DNA of 64,000 nucleotides from Myrica gale (taxonomy: Eukaryota > Streptophyta > Magnoliopsida > Fagales > Myricaceae): NCBI GenBank assembly GCA_963930655.1, contig OZ005601.1, positions 29,264,921 to 29,328,920 on the forward strand, given 5' to 3'. The translations under genes were made by a program, and so were the position numbers. Shown here piece by piece: positions 14,013 to 25,990 of this stretch. Each line of letters opens with the position of its first letter. Positions within the stretch are counted from its first letter, which is position 1. The notes below the pieces were generated by a model that saw nothing but the letters and a program-made list of their open reading frames with translations, was not told the DNA's origin and did no database searches.

Positions 14013-14799
14013 TAATTATTAAATGAGTGAAGTTAAATTCATTTGTATTGGTTGTTGTTTTAGAATTATAGGTTGATCCATTGGGCATTCTTTTTGAATA
14101 ATGATTATGAATGTGGAGCTGGACTGCTAGAGTATGGCTACAACAAAGAAACAAAAAAATAATGTAACTTGTTTACTGTCTAGCATTGATTATTTTTTAT
14201 GCTCATTTTATTTTCTAAGGAATTGTGTTGTGATTTGTAAAGTCTAAAGTGTAAACTGTTGTGCAGGGTAGAAGATGATTCATTTGCTTTGATCGTTCAA
14301 GTCTTCAAGAATATCTTATTTGCTTTCATTGTGATTTGATCTCAGCAAGTTATTGTAATAGTTAGAACTTACAATTATTATATTTTCATAATTTCATTGT
14401 AATAGACTAATAGCTTAAGGAATTATGTTTATTGCTTGTAATAGACTAATTTCCTAGGTTATTTAGTTATTTGTTAGATTTGTTTGTTGTGAATGTAAAC
14501 ATTGACATGACAATTGGCTTGTGTTAGTAGTTATATTTGCTTGACTTTTGTTTCGCTTGACATTGGCATGACATTAGATTCAATTGACTTTTGTTTCGCT
14601 TGACATCGGCTATCTCGGATAACAGACTAACAGAGGGAAGATATGATTAAAGTTGAGTACCAATGGTCCAATACAATGATATTTAATAAAGCTTAATACT
14701 TTGCTTCGAAAAAAAAAATTAAGCTTCATACTTTCTTCTTTAATGGAAGGGGCAGATAAATATTAGATTCGAAACTATCCGAGAATAGCCGAGGCAAAT
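14013..14799. other. Presumed 3' non-coding part of the hAT element
   Basis: AT-rich sequence without coding signal lies between the transposase remnant and the GC-rich hAT end. A TTTGTTTCGCTTGACAT segment occurs twice (about 14547 and 14588). Confidence 0.5.
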
Positions 14800-15060
14800 A
14801 GGAAGTTGAGTACGAATACAAAAAAGGCGCCCATAGCGTCCTGGGCTTGAAAACTAAAGACCCAATGGGTCCAAAAATATGGCCCTGGGCCCCAAATATA
14901 GAGCCCAGAACGGTTTTGGGCTTTGAAGCCCAAAACCGTTATGGGCCACATTTTTAAGCCCAGAACCCGCCCCGAACCCGAAATTCGGGTCCGGCTCGAT
15001 TCTTCACTCACCTTCGGGTCGGTTCGGGTTAAAATTTCCGAACTCGGAATGCGCAGCCCT
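14800..15060. mobile_element. GC-rich terminal region of an hAT element
   Basis: Read inward from 15060, the end starts TAGGGCTGCGCATTCCGA and is followed by alternating CGGGT/ACCCG motifs, typical of hAT subterminal regions in plants. It includes a perfect inverted repeat at 14909-14940 (15-bp arms, 2-base loop). The matching left end was not found, so the length of the element and its link to the transposase at 11852 are inferred. Confidence 0.65.
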
Positions 15061-15668
15061 AAAATGAACATGCCCTTTGAATATCCTTTAATTCTTTAGT
15101 TGGGCCTTCTAGAAATAGCCCTTCAATCATGGACTTTTGGTGCATCTCGAACCAATCTCCGGCCCGGAGCCATTTCTTGTGTATGGGCGGAACATTACAT
15201 CATACCCATCAGGAATCATTGTCTTGTGGGTCATAATCCTTACTAGGATCGTTCGAAAAGCCTTTCATGGGGCCTCCGCTCCATAAACAATAGAAAGATA
15301 TTTTATTGGTGTTTGAGATTTAAGGTGGACAATTGGATTGAGAACCACAATCCTTATCCATTTCCCGTTACAAGTTACTGTCAAATGGGACCATAACTCC
15401 AAGGTTGACTGACCGTTATGACCTAAAACACCCGCTCTTTGTTTTTCCCAACTACCACTTACAATCCTAATCCCCCCAACCCCCAAGTTGCCAAGAAAAA
15501 AAAAACAGGGGCTAAGACACTGAAACCCATAGCAAAGATGCCTCATCCCAACAACAGTACATAAACCACAGTATCACACCCAGTTCTGGTAAACATCGTT
15601 CTCTCGGGCTTATTGAGTGGCATATAGGATTTGCTTTTTGTCATTATTTGAGGCCTAAACCTAAGTAA
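15061..15668. promoter_or_regulatory. Upstream region of the universal stress protein gene
   Basis: This is the 600 bp before the USP start codon. No clear TATA box or defined cis-element could be chosen. No competing open frame has recognisable content. Confidence 0.35.
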
Positions 15669-18600
15669 ATGGCTGAGATATTTGGAAGAGGAGGAGCTGA
15701 GAGGAAGGTGATGGTAGCTATTGATGAGAGCGACTACAGTCACTACGCTCTCATGTGGGTGCTTGAAAATCTCAAAGAATCAATAACGAAGTCTCCCCTC
15801 GTGATCTTCATGGCTCAGCCTCCGACCCAAAGTAGTTACACCTTCGCCGCGTCTCTTGGGTCTGCTCGGATGTACTGCCCTGTTTCAGTCAGTTAAGTTC
15901 CTCAAGCTCTTTGGCTCTCTTTTTATGTTCTCGAGTGTTCGTCTATTAGAATATGGGGCAAATGATGAATTTAAGGCACACTGTATCAACCCCTTATATT
16001 ACTGATGGGACTATCTGTAGTTATGTCCTGACGGGAACTGTACAATTTTATTCAAGATGTTGGAGTTTCTATTAACAAGTTATATATGTTTGTGCATTGC
16101 AGCTCCAGAGTTTGTTAACTCTGTCAAAGAAAATAATAAGAAGCTTACCTCGGCTTTTCTGGAGAAAGCTAAGGAGATTTGTGCTACTCATGGGGTACTT
16201 CACTAAATTTCATTCCTTTCTCTGACAAACGTTAGGTCACTAGGCAGTAACAATTTGCTTATTTTTATATTGATTTCGGTTGCCATTGCACATGGTACTA
16301 GGTAGAGTAAAATGGACATATCCATTTAAGACTTAAAAAGAGAGGGTAATTTGTGGTATCATATAGGGCCTTGTCCAAAGTTGGATGGAGCTCTGGACAC
16401 ATTCTGGAGTTTCGTTGTGTTGCTATTCATGTAACAGAGAATGAATATCTTGGTGGCACTGTCCTATTAGTTCAGGTAGTGGGGTTCGCGACTGCCCCGT
16501 TTCCATACAGAAGTTGCTCATTTCCTTTATCAAATGCATAAGAGGTCAGCAATAAAGATGAGCAGAAACGATTACTTTGTTATACAATTCCTGTAGTAAC
16601 AATCCAGTAGTTATAATCTTTACATAATACATGAACCCTCTTCATTCCTTATATCTTTGTAAAGCCTTCCCTCGCCCCTTTGCTACAATTGGAAACACTG
16701 CTTCCTATCTTGTTAGTGATTTTTATTTCACCATTGGAACGGTTAGCACTAGCTCTCAGTATATTATTTTCCTTTTGCTTCATAGGTTGTCACCATTTAC
16801 ACATAATGCTTTGCGTCTCAAAATGGTAGTACCTTTTGTCTCCTTTCTTTTTCTCTCTTTTATTTTTTGGCAGCCTTTTTACAAACATATGGCTTATTTG
16901 TTAACAATGATTTCCAAAAGTGTTGGGAGTCTGAGAGAAAGTAATAGATAGGGTTTTGGTCTGCTGATATTGTATCTGATGCTAACCAGTGAGCTGCTGT
17001 AGGCTTTCAGAACTACTTTAGCTAGTATGGGCATCAATGACTAAGTAAGACCCATGGAGTCCAGAACTGATCGTGTAAGGTTCCTAATAGCCTAGTGTAA
17101 ACTACTTCTTAATTGTCCTCGTGTAAAAGGTAGTGACATGTGAAATTCATCTTAGGTGACTTGAGCCCCGAAATTCATTCTTAGAAGTTTCCATTTCAAT
17201 TTTTCACTTCTTACGATTGTTTTATTGTTCGATCTCTCCTCTTAATGTCTTTGAGTGTTAAAATTTTAGGGTAGTTAAAATTTTGAGGTGTTGAAGTTGG
17301 TGAAAGAGTGAAGAGAGAGATGATTTGAATGAATTTTTTATATTTATTATAATGAAAAGGGATGATTTGATGGGGAGAGAGAAAATATTTTGTAGTTATT
17401 ATTTTAGGCCAAAAATTTGGGGTGTATCTAAGTTTCTTTTTCACTGGAACACGAGAATTCTCAATCATCATTCATACAAGTTTGGAAAGATGACAGAATA
17501 ATAGTTGTAGGAAGAATACATATCACAGCAGTTTCTGTGCCATGCGTTCTCACTTTGCTTTTTCTTACCATTGGATAATCCATTTGCCCCAAGTTGGTCA
17601 ACGGGAATAGCATAAGCCATATACAAATTAATTTGTCACCTCACGAACTCAGTCTAATAAATCTGATTATTGGATTGAGAAGTTACTTTTGATATCAGTC
17701 AATGATACTCATGCTTGAGAGCTCACATTTTCCTATACAAACGTTCAATTCCCTTTTGTTTTCTCCTTTAAAGCACACCCATGGTGAGATTGGTGGTTTA
17801 TTGATGTTGCTTTTGTAGGTAAACACGGAGACACTTACAGAGGTTGGGGATCCTAGTACAGCCATATGTGATGCAGTTCAAAAGTTCAACATCAACTTAC
17901 TTGTTTTGGGTGAGCGTGGCCTTGGAAAACTGAAAAGGTTAGTTTGAAATCCTGATAAAATAGTGAAGTGGTTAATTATACAATAAGTATCCATATAGAC
18001 AAATGAAACCCCATGTTTACAACTCATGATGATGTATCTAAATAAAACTGCACGTCCAAAACCAGTCGATGGTAACATCTCAATGTTAAGATCATGTAAA
18101 CATGGGTTTAGATACATCAGACACTGAAAGAACACACTCTAACTAATGTAGGATTTTCCTTCTTTGTTCATATTAATTTTAATGCGCTAAAAAAGTTGTT
18201 AGGAACTGCTTAACTTGAAATTTATAGCTAGAGGGAAATTCTTCCCTATTTCACTTAACAGTAAACAGGACATAAATCTTTTCCCTGTGATGTAACTTGT
18301 TGTAGCAAAGTGCAGTAGAAACATTGCATAGTTGCCTTGGGTCCCCTGATACTTAAGTGACGTCTGTTGAATATGATCTGAGACCTACCTTGACGAGCCA
18401 AAGAATACTTTATTCCACGTGCACACGCAAGTGATGCTTTGTTAACTTTATAACGCAACTGACTTTTGGCTTTTCCAATCCATATATTCTGCAAGCTCAA
18501 TCTTTGCCCTTCTTAGCTTAGGTTCTTATACATATTGGTGAGGGCTAGTGCTGTGCTCTACTCTCTGTATAGCGAATGAGATCAGATTGGCAATTAGAAT

Positions 18601-18759
18601 ATGCTTTCCATGATAGGTCGAATCCAATCTTAAAAGAGGTCATCCCATTATCGACTACTGATAACATTGCCATGACACAGGGCTCTTCTGGGGAGCGTGA
18701 GCAGCTACTGTGTTCAGAATGCGAAGTGCCCTGTCCTTGTTGTCAAAAAACGTCAGTAG
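15669..18759 (+). CDS. Universal stress protein (USP) domain protein, four exons
   Basis: Exons 15669-15891, 16103-16194, 17819-17937 and 18681-18759 join with consistent phases to a 170-residue protein, a normal length for plant single-domain USPs. All introns use GT/AG. The protein starts MAEIFGRGGAERKVMVAIDE (the beta1 strand V-x-V-A-x-D-x-S/D), continues with SHYALMWVLENL, then PEFVNSVKENNKKLT and EKAKEICATHG. It ends with the ATP-binding signature of UspA folds: GERGLG in exon 3 and ALLGSVSSYC in exon 4 give G-2x-G-9x-G-S across the last intron. The C terminus is CPVLVVKKRQ. USPs of this type are cytosolic nucleotide-binding proteins linked to stress and hypoxia responses. Intron 2 (1.6 kb) contains MITE-like sequence (about 17225-17440). 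The gene converges on the nuclease gene, with 0.8 kb between stop codons. Confidence 0.92.
17225..17440 (-). repeat. Decayed MITE copy in intron 2 of the USP gene
   Basis: Read on the minus strand it resembles the interior of the TAA-flanked MITE family at 36146-36343 and 51960-52158: CTCTCTCCCCATCAAATCA, then CTCTCTTCAC, then paired AAAATTTTAAC motifs. The terminal bases are not clear. Confidence 0.5.
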
Positions 18760-19567
18760 CAAGTGTGCTACATTTTCAATATAGAGTTCACTCACGACAG
18801 AGTTCGCTGAAACATTTGATACGGTTTGTAATGGAAGTGAACTGCAGAGTCATGACAATGTGTATTGTGTGTGCTGTGTTTAAATTTAGCTAGTCACTCT
18901 CAATGTTCTATAGATGCAGTCAATTTTCAGAATCAAAGGTGACATGTTGGATGGAATTTCGATCTCGCAGCCTTTTAATTTACATGGTTTCGAGGAGAAA
19001 AATGACTGCGAGATAGCAAGAAGAGTGATATCTAAAATATAGGAGATGCTGTTGATTAGTGAGATATAAAAGAATGGCACTACGCAACGTGGCTTGTAAG
19101 GGAAAAGGTAAGCTTCTAAACTACTGACGTCGAGCGTTTAAGGAGCACGAACAGTATAAACAGTAACCTGCTTCGATAACTGATGCAAGTTGAAAGTTGA
19201 TAGATGGCTATGTATTTTGGACAAGTGAGTGTAGCATGAGGCAACAAACAAGAAGGACGTAAAGCCAATTGTCAGAACAGGACACCAGGACCCATGTGGA
19301 GTTTTGCTCAGATATTCCAGTGTAACACATGACAGCCTTAATTAGAACTGTCTTCTTAGATATTCCCGTGGGAAAGCTGTAGCTAAAAGATACAAGAAAG
19401 CAGCGTTTGAATTTACCATTTATCAATGTCGCGCAGAAAAGGGAGTGATGCTTTATACACTGCAGAAGCAAAGGCTAGAACCCTTTTTATTTATTTATTT
19501 ATTTTCATACTGATGGACCACTTCTATGGCCTAAAGCTTCAGTCATGCGCCGAGGAAACAAGTATTA
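18760..19567. other. Region between the convergent USP and nuclease genes
   Basis: It probably contains both 3' UTRs. No gene is recognised, and no poly(A) signal could be chosen with confidence. Confidence 0.5.
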
Positions 19568-22253
19568 TCACTTGAAATAATGGTTTAGAATGGCTGCCAA
19601 TCGAACTCCAGCTTGAGCCAACCGCGTATTGACTATTGGTAACCGGGAGAGGAAATATTCATCTGCAAATAGATCCCATACGATACACTTTTACTGAAGA
19701 ACAAATGAAAGCGCACAACTGATGAACTGGCAAGTATTTTCTTGTTACCTTTCAAAACTGAACCTTCGGCAGCACCTTTGTATGCCCAGTCACAGGCAGC
19801 TTGGATGCCTTCAGATGCGTATCTGCATAGAACTAACCTTTTTAACAATATCAATAACAGCCGTGGGATGCTGATCCAGTGATCAAGACATGCTTAATAT
19901 ATGATCTAGCCTAAGTTTCTTTATAGAGAGGCAAAAAACTTCAGAAGAAAGGATCAATGAAAAGTTACAAAAAATGCTGAAACAAGTCAATACAAATAAT
20001 AACGGCGTCCCATTGTTAGTAAATTGAAACAGAAAAGTGGCAGGAAAGAACACAAATCAAGTGCGAGTTGACGTCTAAAGCTACCTTTTCTAAGATCAAA
20101 AGATGATCTCATGCAGAAGAGGTGGCTTTTAGGTTCATGGAAAATGTAAAATTTACCACCTAATTACTAAACCAGTGAACTGGGTCTGTGAAACATACAC
20201 GTCTGCACATGTTGTATCAGCGTAGCTGCAGCTCTCCCAGTCCTTAACTTGATCTACCCATTCCGTCTGGATTCAGAATTAAATTAGAAATAACATTGAA
20301 ACACATTAGGGTCGATGACAACAAATAACAAATGCCAAGGACTAAGTAAACCCCCCCCCCCCCAAATAGGCTACCGTAATATTCTTCTGAATTGCAGCGA
20401 TCATGCCCTCCACATTTGAATTGTAGTACCTTTCTTCTGCTGTCTCTATTATGTTGTCGTCCCATATCTGTATGCATAAGTATGAGGTGTAGAGTTCATA
20501 AGGCAGCTCTTTGTAGAAGGCAGATAAATTAAGCTGGCTACAGCAGACTCACATGGTGAAGATTTTGCTTTCTCGTGTACCAGTGAACTTCAATCGTATT
20601 GCCTCCCTTGTCTGAAGCAAATCCCGCGTGTAGAGGCTGTGACAAAAAAAGTACTCTAGTATAGGACTCACAAAATTTCCTGTTGGTGATGATCACGCAG
20701 AAAATCCAGACATATTAGGCATAATATACATATACCTACTCGCGTATCTCGTGTAGTACCTGATGAATGTCTCCCATGAAATGAGAGTAAAAGAGAAGTG
20801 CTTCGGTGAGGTTATCTGATATGGTGACAGTAAACTCATATTAGAAACGCTATTTGGCCAGGATAGTAGCGTTTGCAAGCAGAACATCCATAAGAGGCTC
20901 ACTTTATATAGTGAAAAGAACCCAATAAAGCGTTTGGACTAAATATTTTAGTTTTTGGTTCAAGAATTTACACGAACTCCCCTTATTGCTGCCAATGGTT
21001 AACAGCTGCTTGGTGTAATTTTGGACTGCTCCTGCAACGCACCACCCCTGCTCTCCATTGTCATCCTTGCAATCCCCTGAAGAGTAAACGACTGTTTACA
21101 ATGACACAAATCTGGTCCACTTAACGTGGTGCATCCTACATCATTAAGATCTTAAACGTGTATAATATTGTGATGCTAAATTAGCCTGCCTTACGGTCTA
21201 GTTCAAAGCAGGATAACAGTTTTTAACCTCCCCTACCCATTTCACAGACACTGATGTTGGAAGAGAGGAGTTTACAACACAAAGGGAGTAAGGCTTTAAG
21301 GTAGAGTAAATTTTGTGGAAGAAGTAGTGAGGAGGGATATGGAATAACACACTTTAATTTCTTAAACTTGGCTTGTATTGACTTGTCTTAACTTTTCTTG
21401 ACTTCTTTTTCTTCTTATAAAATGGTGGGGCTACATCCCTTTATATAGGCTTATACATTCAAACTTAGCCATACATTTCATCTAAAATATCTAGATATTT
21501 CTATGACACTTTCTAGATATTTTGTCGCACTTTCTAGACAAAACACTTCTACTTATTTCTAAAATATTTTCTTAGAACTTTCTAGAGAGTTATTGACCCT
21601 TCCTACTCTAGAGATTTATAGAACTCTCTATAGAGGTGATTGCTCTCATTTTATCTAGAGTTCTATAGAACTTTCTAGAAAGATGATTTCTCTTCATTTC
21701 CTCTAGATATTTGTGGAACTCTCTGGAAGATCTTCATCCTTCATTGGGCCAAGACTAAGTTTGGAGCACATTTGGGCCCAAATAAGTTAAACTTTCAACA
21801 ACTGAAAGAAAGAGAAAAGGGAATTGGGGCAGTAAGAGACTGGAAACTCACTCTCGAACTTGTAGTTGCAAACATCAGGGGTATTCACGTAGTGAAGGGG
21901 ACTTGACCAGTGATAACGAAACTTGACCTGATCTGCCCATGAACACACACTTCCCAAGTCTTTCTCTGCAGATTTTGGAAGCAGCTCTTGCACTACATCC
22001 GCTGCTGCCTTGTTCAAGCGCGACTGTTTTTCCAGATACAAAAACACCCACATGGCATAAATATGACTGAGGCGTGACACGCACTGTCAGAGAGAGAGAG
22101 AGAGAGATGGTTAATTAGGACCTGAGCAATATTACAAACTATGTAATGTCCATCAATTCCCCAAGCATCAGTAACCGGGAATAGAAGAATCAGTGCCACA
22201 ATAGCTGACATCAGGACTCTGCAGCACTCCATCCGCCTTCCCTTCAAAGCCAT
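19568..22253 (-). CDS. S1/P1-type nuclease (bifunctional nuclease/endonuclease), nine exons
   Basis: Minus-strand exons 22253-22122, 22023-21852, 21076-20972, 20815-20760, 20636-20553, 20467-20375, 20266-20199, 19822-19749 and 19662-19568 join in phase to 292 residues, the usual length and exon number of plant ENDO/BFN genes. A signal peptide (hydrophobic stretch about residues 14-29) ends before WGIDGH, so the mature protein would start with W31. In this family that tryptophan's amine and carbonyl bind zinc, and H36 is the next ligand. Other ligand motifs are seen: CSWADQVKFRYHWSSPLHYV, HFMGDIHQPLH, and NLHHIWDD. The enzyme should cut single-stranded DNA/RNA at mildly acid pH in secreted or vacuolar compartments, often during senescence or cell death. 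The HHIWD block has I where V is common. Intron 2 holds a solo LTR and intron 6 a C13 run. No frame damage was found. Confidence 0.93.
20351..20363 (+). repeat. C13 homopolymer in intron 6 of the nuclease gene
   Basis: Thirteen uninterrupted C on the + strand lie 12 bases from the exon 6 donor. On the coding strand it is G13 just inside the intron. Confidence 0.9.
21255..21800 (+). mobile_element. Solo LTR in intron 2 of the nuclease gene
   Basis: The 546-bp segment starts TGTTGGAAG and ends TTTCAACA (TG...CA with TGTTG/CAACA inverted ends). Exact 5-bp target duplications ACTGA flank it at 21250-21254 and 21801-21805. A TTTATATAGG box near 21450 on the + strand suggests an LTR promoter pointing opposite to the host gene. 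No internal retrotransposon sequence or second LTR is present, so it is best read as the product of recombination between two LTRs. Confidence 0.87.
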
Positions 22254-22779
22254 AAAAGCTACTACATGATGTACACTGGCGTTTTCATATATAGCAGCAA
22301 AGAACTAGGAAAGGAAGCTGTAAACTGTGTATGGGTGGTGTGAACTGTGTGAGTAACCAGCTTACGGGTTCACACCAGCTTTATGGCGTGTAACGTTGTC
22401 GTCGTACCAAAATCATAAGATTTTTGTTTTGCAAACGCATGTATCTATGTCTGTCAGCTCATCATGACATTGACATACACCCCATCTCAATGTTGGAAGC
22501 GAAAGAGATGACTGAAACGAATCTGATTCACATTGAGATCACTTAATTTGACTAAAAGGACCACTCCTAGGGCTGCAAGGGGCTCATAGTGTAATGGGTT
22601 TATATGGGATTCCAGATATGTATGATTTTTGCTTCTTCGTGTTAGGAAAGGAAAGTTGGGGTTGCGATTGTAACGTACTGTGACAGAAAGAATGGAAGAA
22701 TCTAAAATCGTGCATGGCCTAATTCAGAGGTTAACACAATAGGATTCGCATTTTAAAAAACTTCACATGCCCAACATTG
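22254..22779. promoter_or_regulatory. Upstream region of the nuclease gene
   Basis: A TATATA run at about 22289-22295, some 40 bp upstream of the start codon on the minus strand, may serve as the TATA box. The start codon at 22253 is the first in frame. A second ATG seven codons later would also keep the signal peptide. Confidence 0.35.
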
Positions 22780-22969
22780 GGTGTTTGTTTTCCAACATTT
22801 TCACACCTCAAAATTTCTAAACAATCATAAAATAATCCATCTCTCTTCATTAAATTATAAAATAATATTATACTATTCAATTAAATCTTATTTTTCCTCA
22901 CTTTTCCATAAAATACTATACTTCTTCACAAACCCCAATACCCCAATATTTTCACAACCAAACACCAAT
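22775..22969. repeat. MITE-like element with GGGTGTTTG ends
   Basis: It opens with TTGGGTGTTTGTTTTCC and closes with ACCAAACACCAA, an imperfect terminal inverted repeat. The interior, with CATCTCTCTTCATTAAAT and TTTTCCTCACTTTTCC, is like the TAA-flanked family seen elsewhere in the window. The target duplication is not certain. Confidence 0.6.
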
Positions 22970-23071
22970 TTCGCAGAACTTCTCTACAATTTGAATAGAT
23001 TGAGGATACTAATATGTGTCCAACATCATAGTACTTTCTTACTTTCAATTTTCAAGTTATTCTTTTTAGAC

Positions 23072-23363
23072 ATAATTGTACTCAAAGTCCTTGTAATATT
23101 GAAAAGTTAAAATAAGCCCACGAGATGAAGAAAAAAGATAAAAAGCTTTTTTTTTTCAAGAGTCAATGTTTTTGTTAAAAATAAAGTACCTCTCCTTACA
23201 TTCAAGTTATAAAGGGGCTCTTCTGTTAGCGTTTGAGATGAAAGTGTACGGAGAGTCGTATTTTTAACGGAAAATTAACTTCAGGGAGCTCTTTGTCGTT
23301 TTTCTTACTTCGAGGACTCATTTGCAAGTTTTCAACACTATAGAGACTTTGGGTGCAATTACA
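23072..23363. repeat. Long-arm foldback element
   Basis: The left arm, from TAATTGTACTCAAAGTCC, pairs with the right arm read backward, from TGTAATTGCACCCAAAGTC. The match continues with gaps for about 75 bases on each side. The interior has no coding signal. Such long inverted arms suit Mutator-like foldback MITEs. A 9-bp duplication could not be confirmed. Confidence 0.65.
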
Positions 23364-24472
23364 CCTTCATTTTAATTAAAAGATTCAAGTCTGGATTAAT
23401 AAAAACAATAGAATCTCGTTGCTATTGAAGGCAGTCCAAGAATTTTGGAATTTTTTGTTTTTTTAACAAAAGGGGGCACCTAGTTTAAGGGGGCTGCAAT
23501 GGCCCATGGGATGGCTAATCCGCCTACTCGAAAAAGGTAGGGTCACTGTGTCAGCTAGGGATGAGTTTCTTGGGCCCTGAATTCCCCAAGAAAGGTGGTG
23601 GCCCTAAATAATGGGCTGAGTATCATATCAAACACCTCAATCGAAACCTATAATCATGCTTTTGCTAAGGATGCAGAGGTTGACGTAAAGGGCTATTGCT
23701 ACCCACTCACTCTCAGAAAAGAGACCAAAAGAAAAGAAAAGGAAGGCTATAATATATGCAGGCTGATTACCTCTTCTCTTGACATCATTTCGGAGGAAAG
23801 TGGATCTAAAATGATACAAAAGATGAACAACCTCATTCGGAAGAGTTTCTTACCAAATTCGCAATGCTTTTCTCCACACCTTTTCTTCACTTTTTGGAGG
23901 TGTATTTTTTTGGTTGCTTGACTTCGTCTGATCTCCTTATAAGCTTACGTAGAGGAAACCCTTTTGAGGCTTTTCAAGCTGGTGTGAAGTGAAGTCACAC
24001 AAGCTTCAAAAATCCTCCAAAGGGCATCCATCACACATCAAATCGACGTAGCCTCGCCGATTCAAAGACTAATCGTATTTTGCTTGATCAATCATACGAA
24101 TAACAACGGAGTTAAGAGAATTGTAATTTCACAATTCGTGATGTCGTAATTTAATAACTACGTACTGAAATTTGAAATAAGCATTTTTGTAGTTTATGTG
24201 TACGTTTTACGACTCTTGACATTATAAAGCCTCCTATTGCTTCGAGCCTATCCTAAGACTGAAAGAGATGATCATAACGAAATCTTGGGTTTCTTTTTAA
24301 GGTCCCTTGATTCAGCTGGCAAAGTTCTATATTATTTTAAAAAAAAAACAAACAAACTTGGGAACGAATCCCACCTAAAGAAACGAGTTTGAGAGCATGA
24401 AACAGGAAGATTTGCAAGATCCTACTTGCTAAGCTTCCCTATTTTAGATAGGTAGGACATTTTGAGGGGTCT
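23364..24472. other. Intergenic DNA
   Basis: One open stretch of about 108 codons (23595-23921, +) has no recognisable domain and no coding support. Otherwise nothing is seen. Confidence 0.45.
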
Positions 24473-24477
24473 TAGGG

Positions 24478-24830
24478 TGTTGGAAGTCCCACATTGCTAG
24501 AGAAACTAGTCAATGTGCTCCTTATAAGGTTGTGACATCACTCACTCCTCAAGGCGTATTTTGGAGTTGAGTTAGGTCCACCTTTCACATATTGTATAAA
24601 TTCTAATATGATATCAGAGCAAAATTCCTAGTTTGTGGTCCACCGTCACCCGTTTCCACGTGTTGACTTGGATGTCCTCCCGCCACACGTGAGGGGGCGT
24701 GTTGGAAGTCTCACATTGCTAGAGAAACTAGTCAATGTGCTCCTTATAAGGTTGTGACATCCCTCACTCCTCAATGCGTCTTTTGGAGTTGAGTTAGGTC
24801 CACCTTTCACATATTGTGTAAATTCTAATA
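24478..24830 (+). mobile_element. TRIM (miniature LTR retrotransposon), complete
   Basis: Two 131-bp direct repeats (24478-24608 and 24700-24830) start TGTTGGAAGT and end TTCTAATA. By eye they differ at five positions. Directly after the first is TGATATCAGAGC, one mismatch from the methionine-initiator-tRNA binding site TGGTATCAGAGC. Directly before the second is the purine tract GAGGGGGCG. The internal region is only 91 bp and cannot code. Exact 5-bp duplications TAGGG flank the whole at 24473-24477 and 24831-24835. It must be mobilised by proteins of other retrotransposons. Confidence 0.95.
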
Positions 24831-24835
24831 TAGGG

Positions 24836-25598
24836 CGTCTTCTATGTTAAATTTCTTGGGTTCAAAGCAAGTAGAAGAATAATTCGTTAATACTTTTATT
24901 CACATCGTGGGTCCTAAAAATAATAGTGATAACATGTCTATCCCTTTACAAAACTAATCCTTATTGAACAACAATCCTAATCGCGCGACTACTATCTTAA
25001 GGATAGTAAACTCTTTATTCAACAATAACTAATTGCTATCTAAATAGTAATTAATGCATCACCTAACAACTCGTATTATTCAATATCTAACCCCGGTAAC
25101 ATACAGCTAATAAGTATATTTTTTTATTACGAAATACTAAAAAAAGACTTGAGAATCACATTTTTCATATACAATCCAACGTGACTAAAGAAAGAAGACG
25201 AAGACGAAGACGTGCAGATTTCGATGATATCAATGAGGAAATGCTGAGAAGCCCATAGATTCTAATCAACTTTTACGGTGGACTAAAAGATATAAATTTA
25301 AAACACAAATAGACAGCTTGAACAAACCATTATCAAATAAATAAGAAAACTTGGATATTATATATGAAAGTCTCCTCCACCCAAACCACTGAGGTTGCCC
25401 TCTAGCCTTGAGAATGTTCATAATCTATGCTCGATTTTTTTTTCATGGAAAGAGGGTGGAGCTACCACGATCCTTTGGCCAAAAAGCTTGGGAACATTGA
25501 TCAGATCCCAATGGGCCATTCTTTAAACTATTAGATCTTTCCTAATGGCGTGGACAATACCTTAATCATACAACAACCGACGTATTGGCCCAAGAAAA
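24836..25598. other. Intergenic DNA
   Basis: AT-rich, with no recognised gene. A GAAGAC triplet repeat occurs at 25194-25212. Confidence 0.5.
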
Positions 25599-25607
25599 CT
25601 TAATTTT

Positions 25608-25990
25608 AGGGAAATTATACTTTTCACCCTCAAACTACTACATCTTTTTACTTTGCGCCTCAAAGTACCACTTTTGTTAGATTGCACCCTCAAACTACCA
25701 TGACCCAACAATTTGCACCCTCCGTCCATAATTTCCGTCAATTTATACGGAAAACCCATTATATGCTTCTCACGTGAGTATTGGTCACTTGCTACAAAGA
25801 TAACATTCAGGGGTCGACCGTTTATGTAGAGGTCGACCGCACGTTTTCCGTCTAAATTGACGAAATTATAGACGGAGGGTGCAAACTGTTGGGTCATAGT
25901 AGTTTGAGGGTGCAATCTGACAAAAGTGATACTTTGGGGTGCAAAGTGAAAAAGACGTGGTAGTTGGAGAGTGGAAAGTGTAATTTCCCC
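25608..25990. mobile_element. Mutator-like foldback MITE with 9-bp target duplication
   Basis: The 383-bp element starts AGGGAAATTATACTTTTC, and its right arm read backward starts GGGGAAATTACACTTTCC. The arms extend about 170 bp each, so nearly the whole element folds into one hairpin. Exact 9-bp duplications CTTAATTTT are at 25599-25607 and 25991-25999, the length made by Mutator-type transposases. There is no coding capacity. Confidence 0.9.

Noticed and set aside
17990..18125. Possible microRNA-like foldback in USP intron 3 (GATGTATCTAAA and its complement)
   Set aside because: The pairing segments occur in permuted order, so they do not form one continuous stem, and no known miRNA is present.
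23595..23921. Open frame of 108 codons
   Set aside because: No domain, no similarity I recognise, and an antisense open frame across the same sequence. Length is within chance expectation here.
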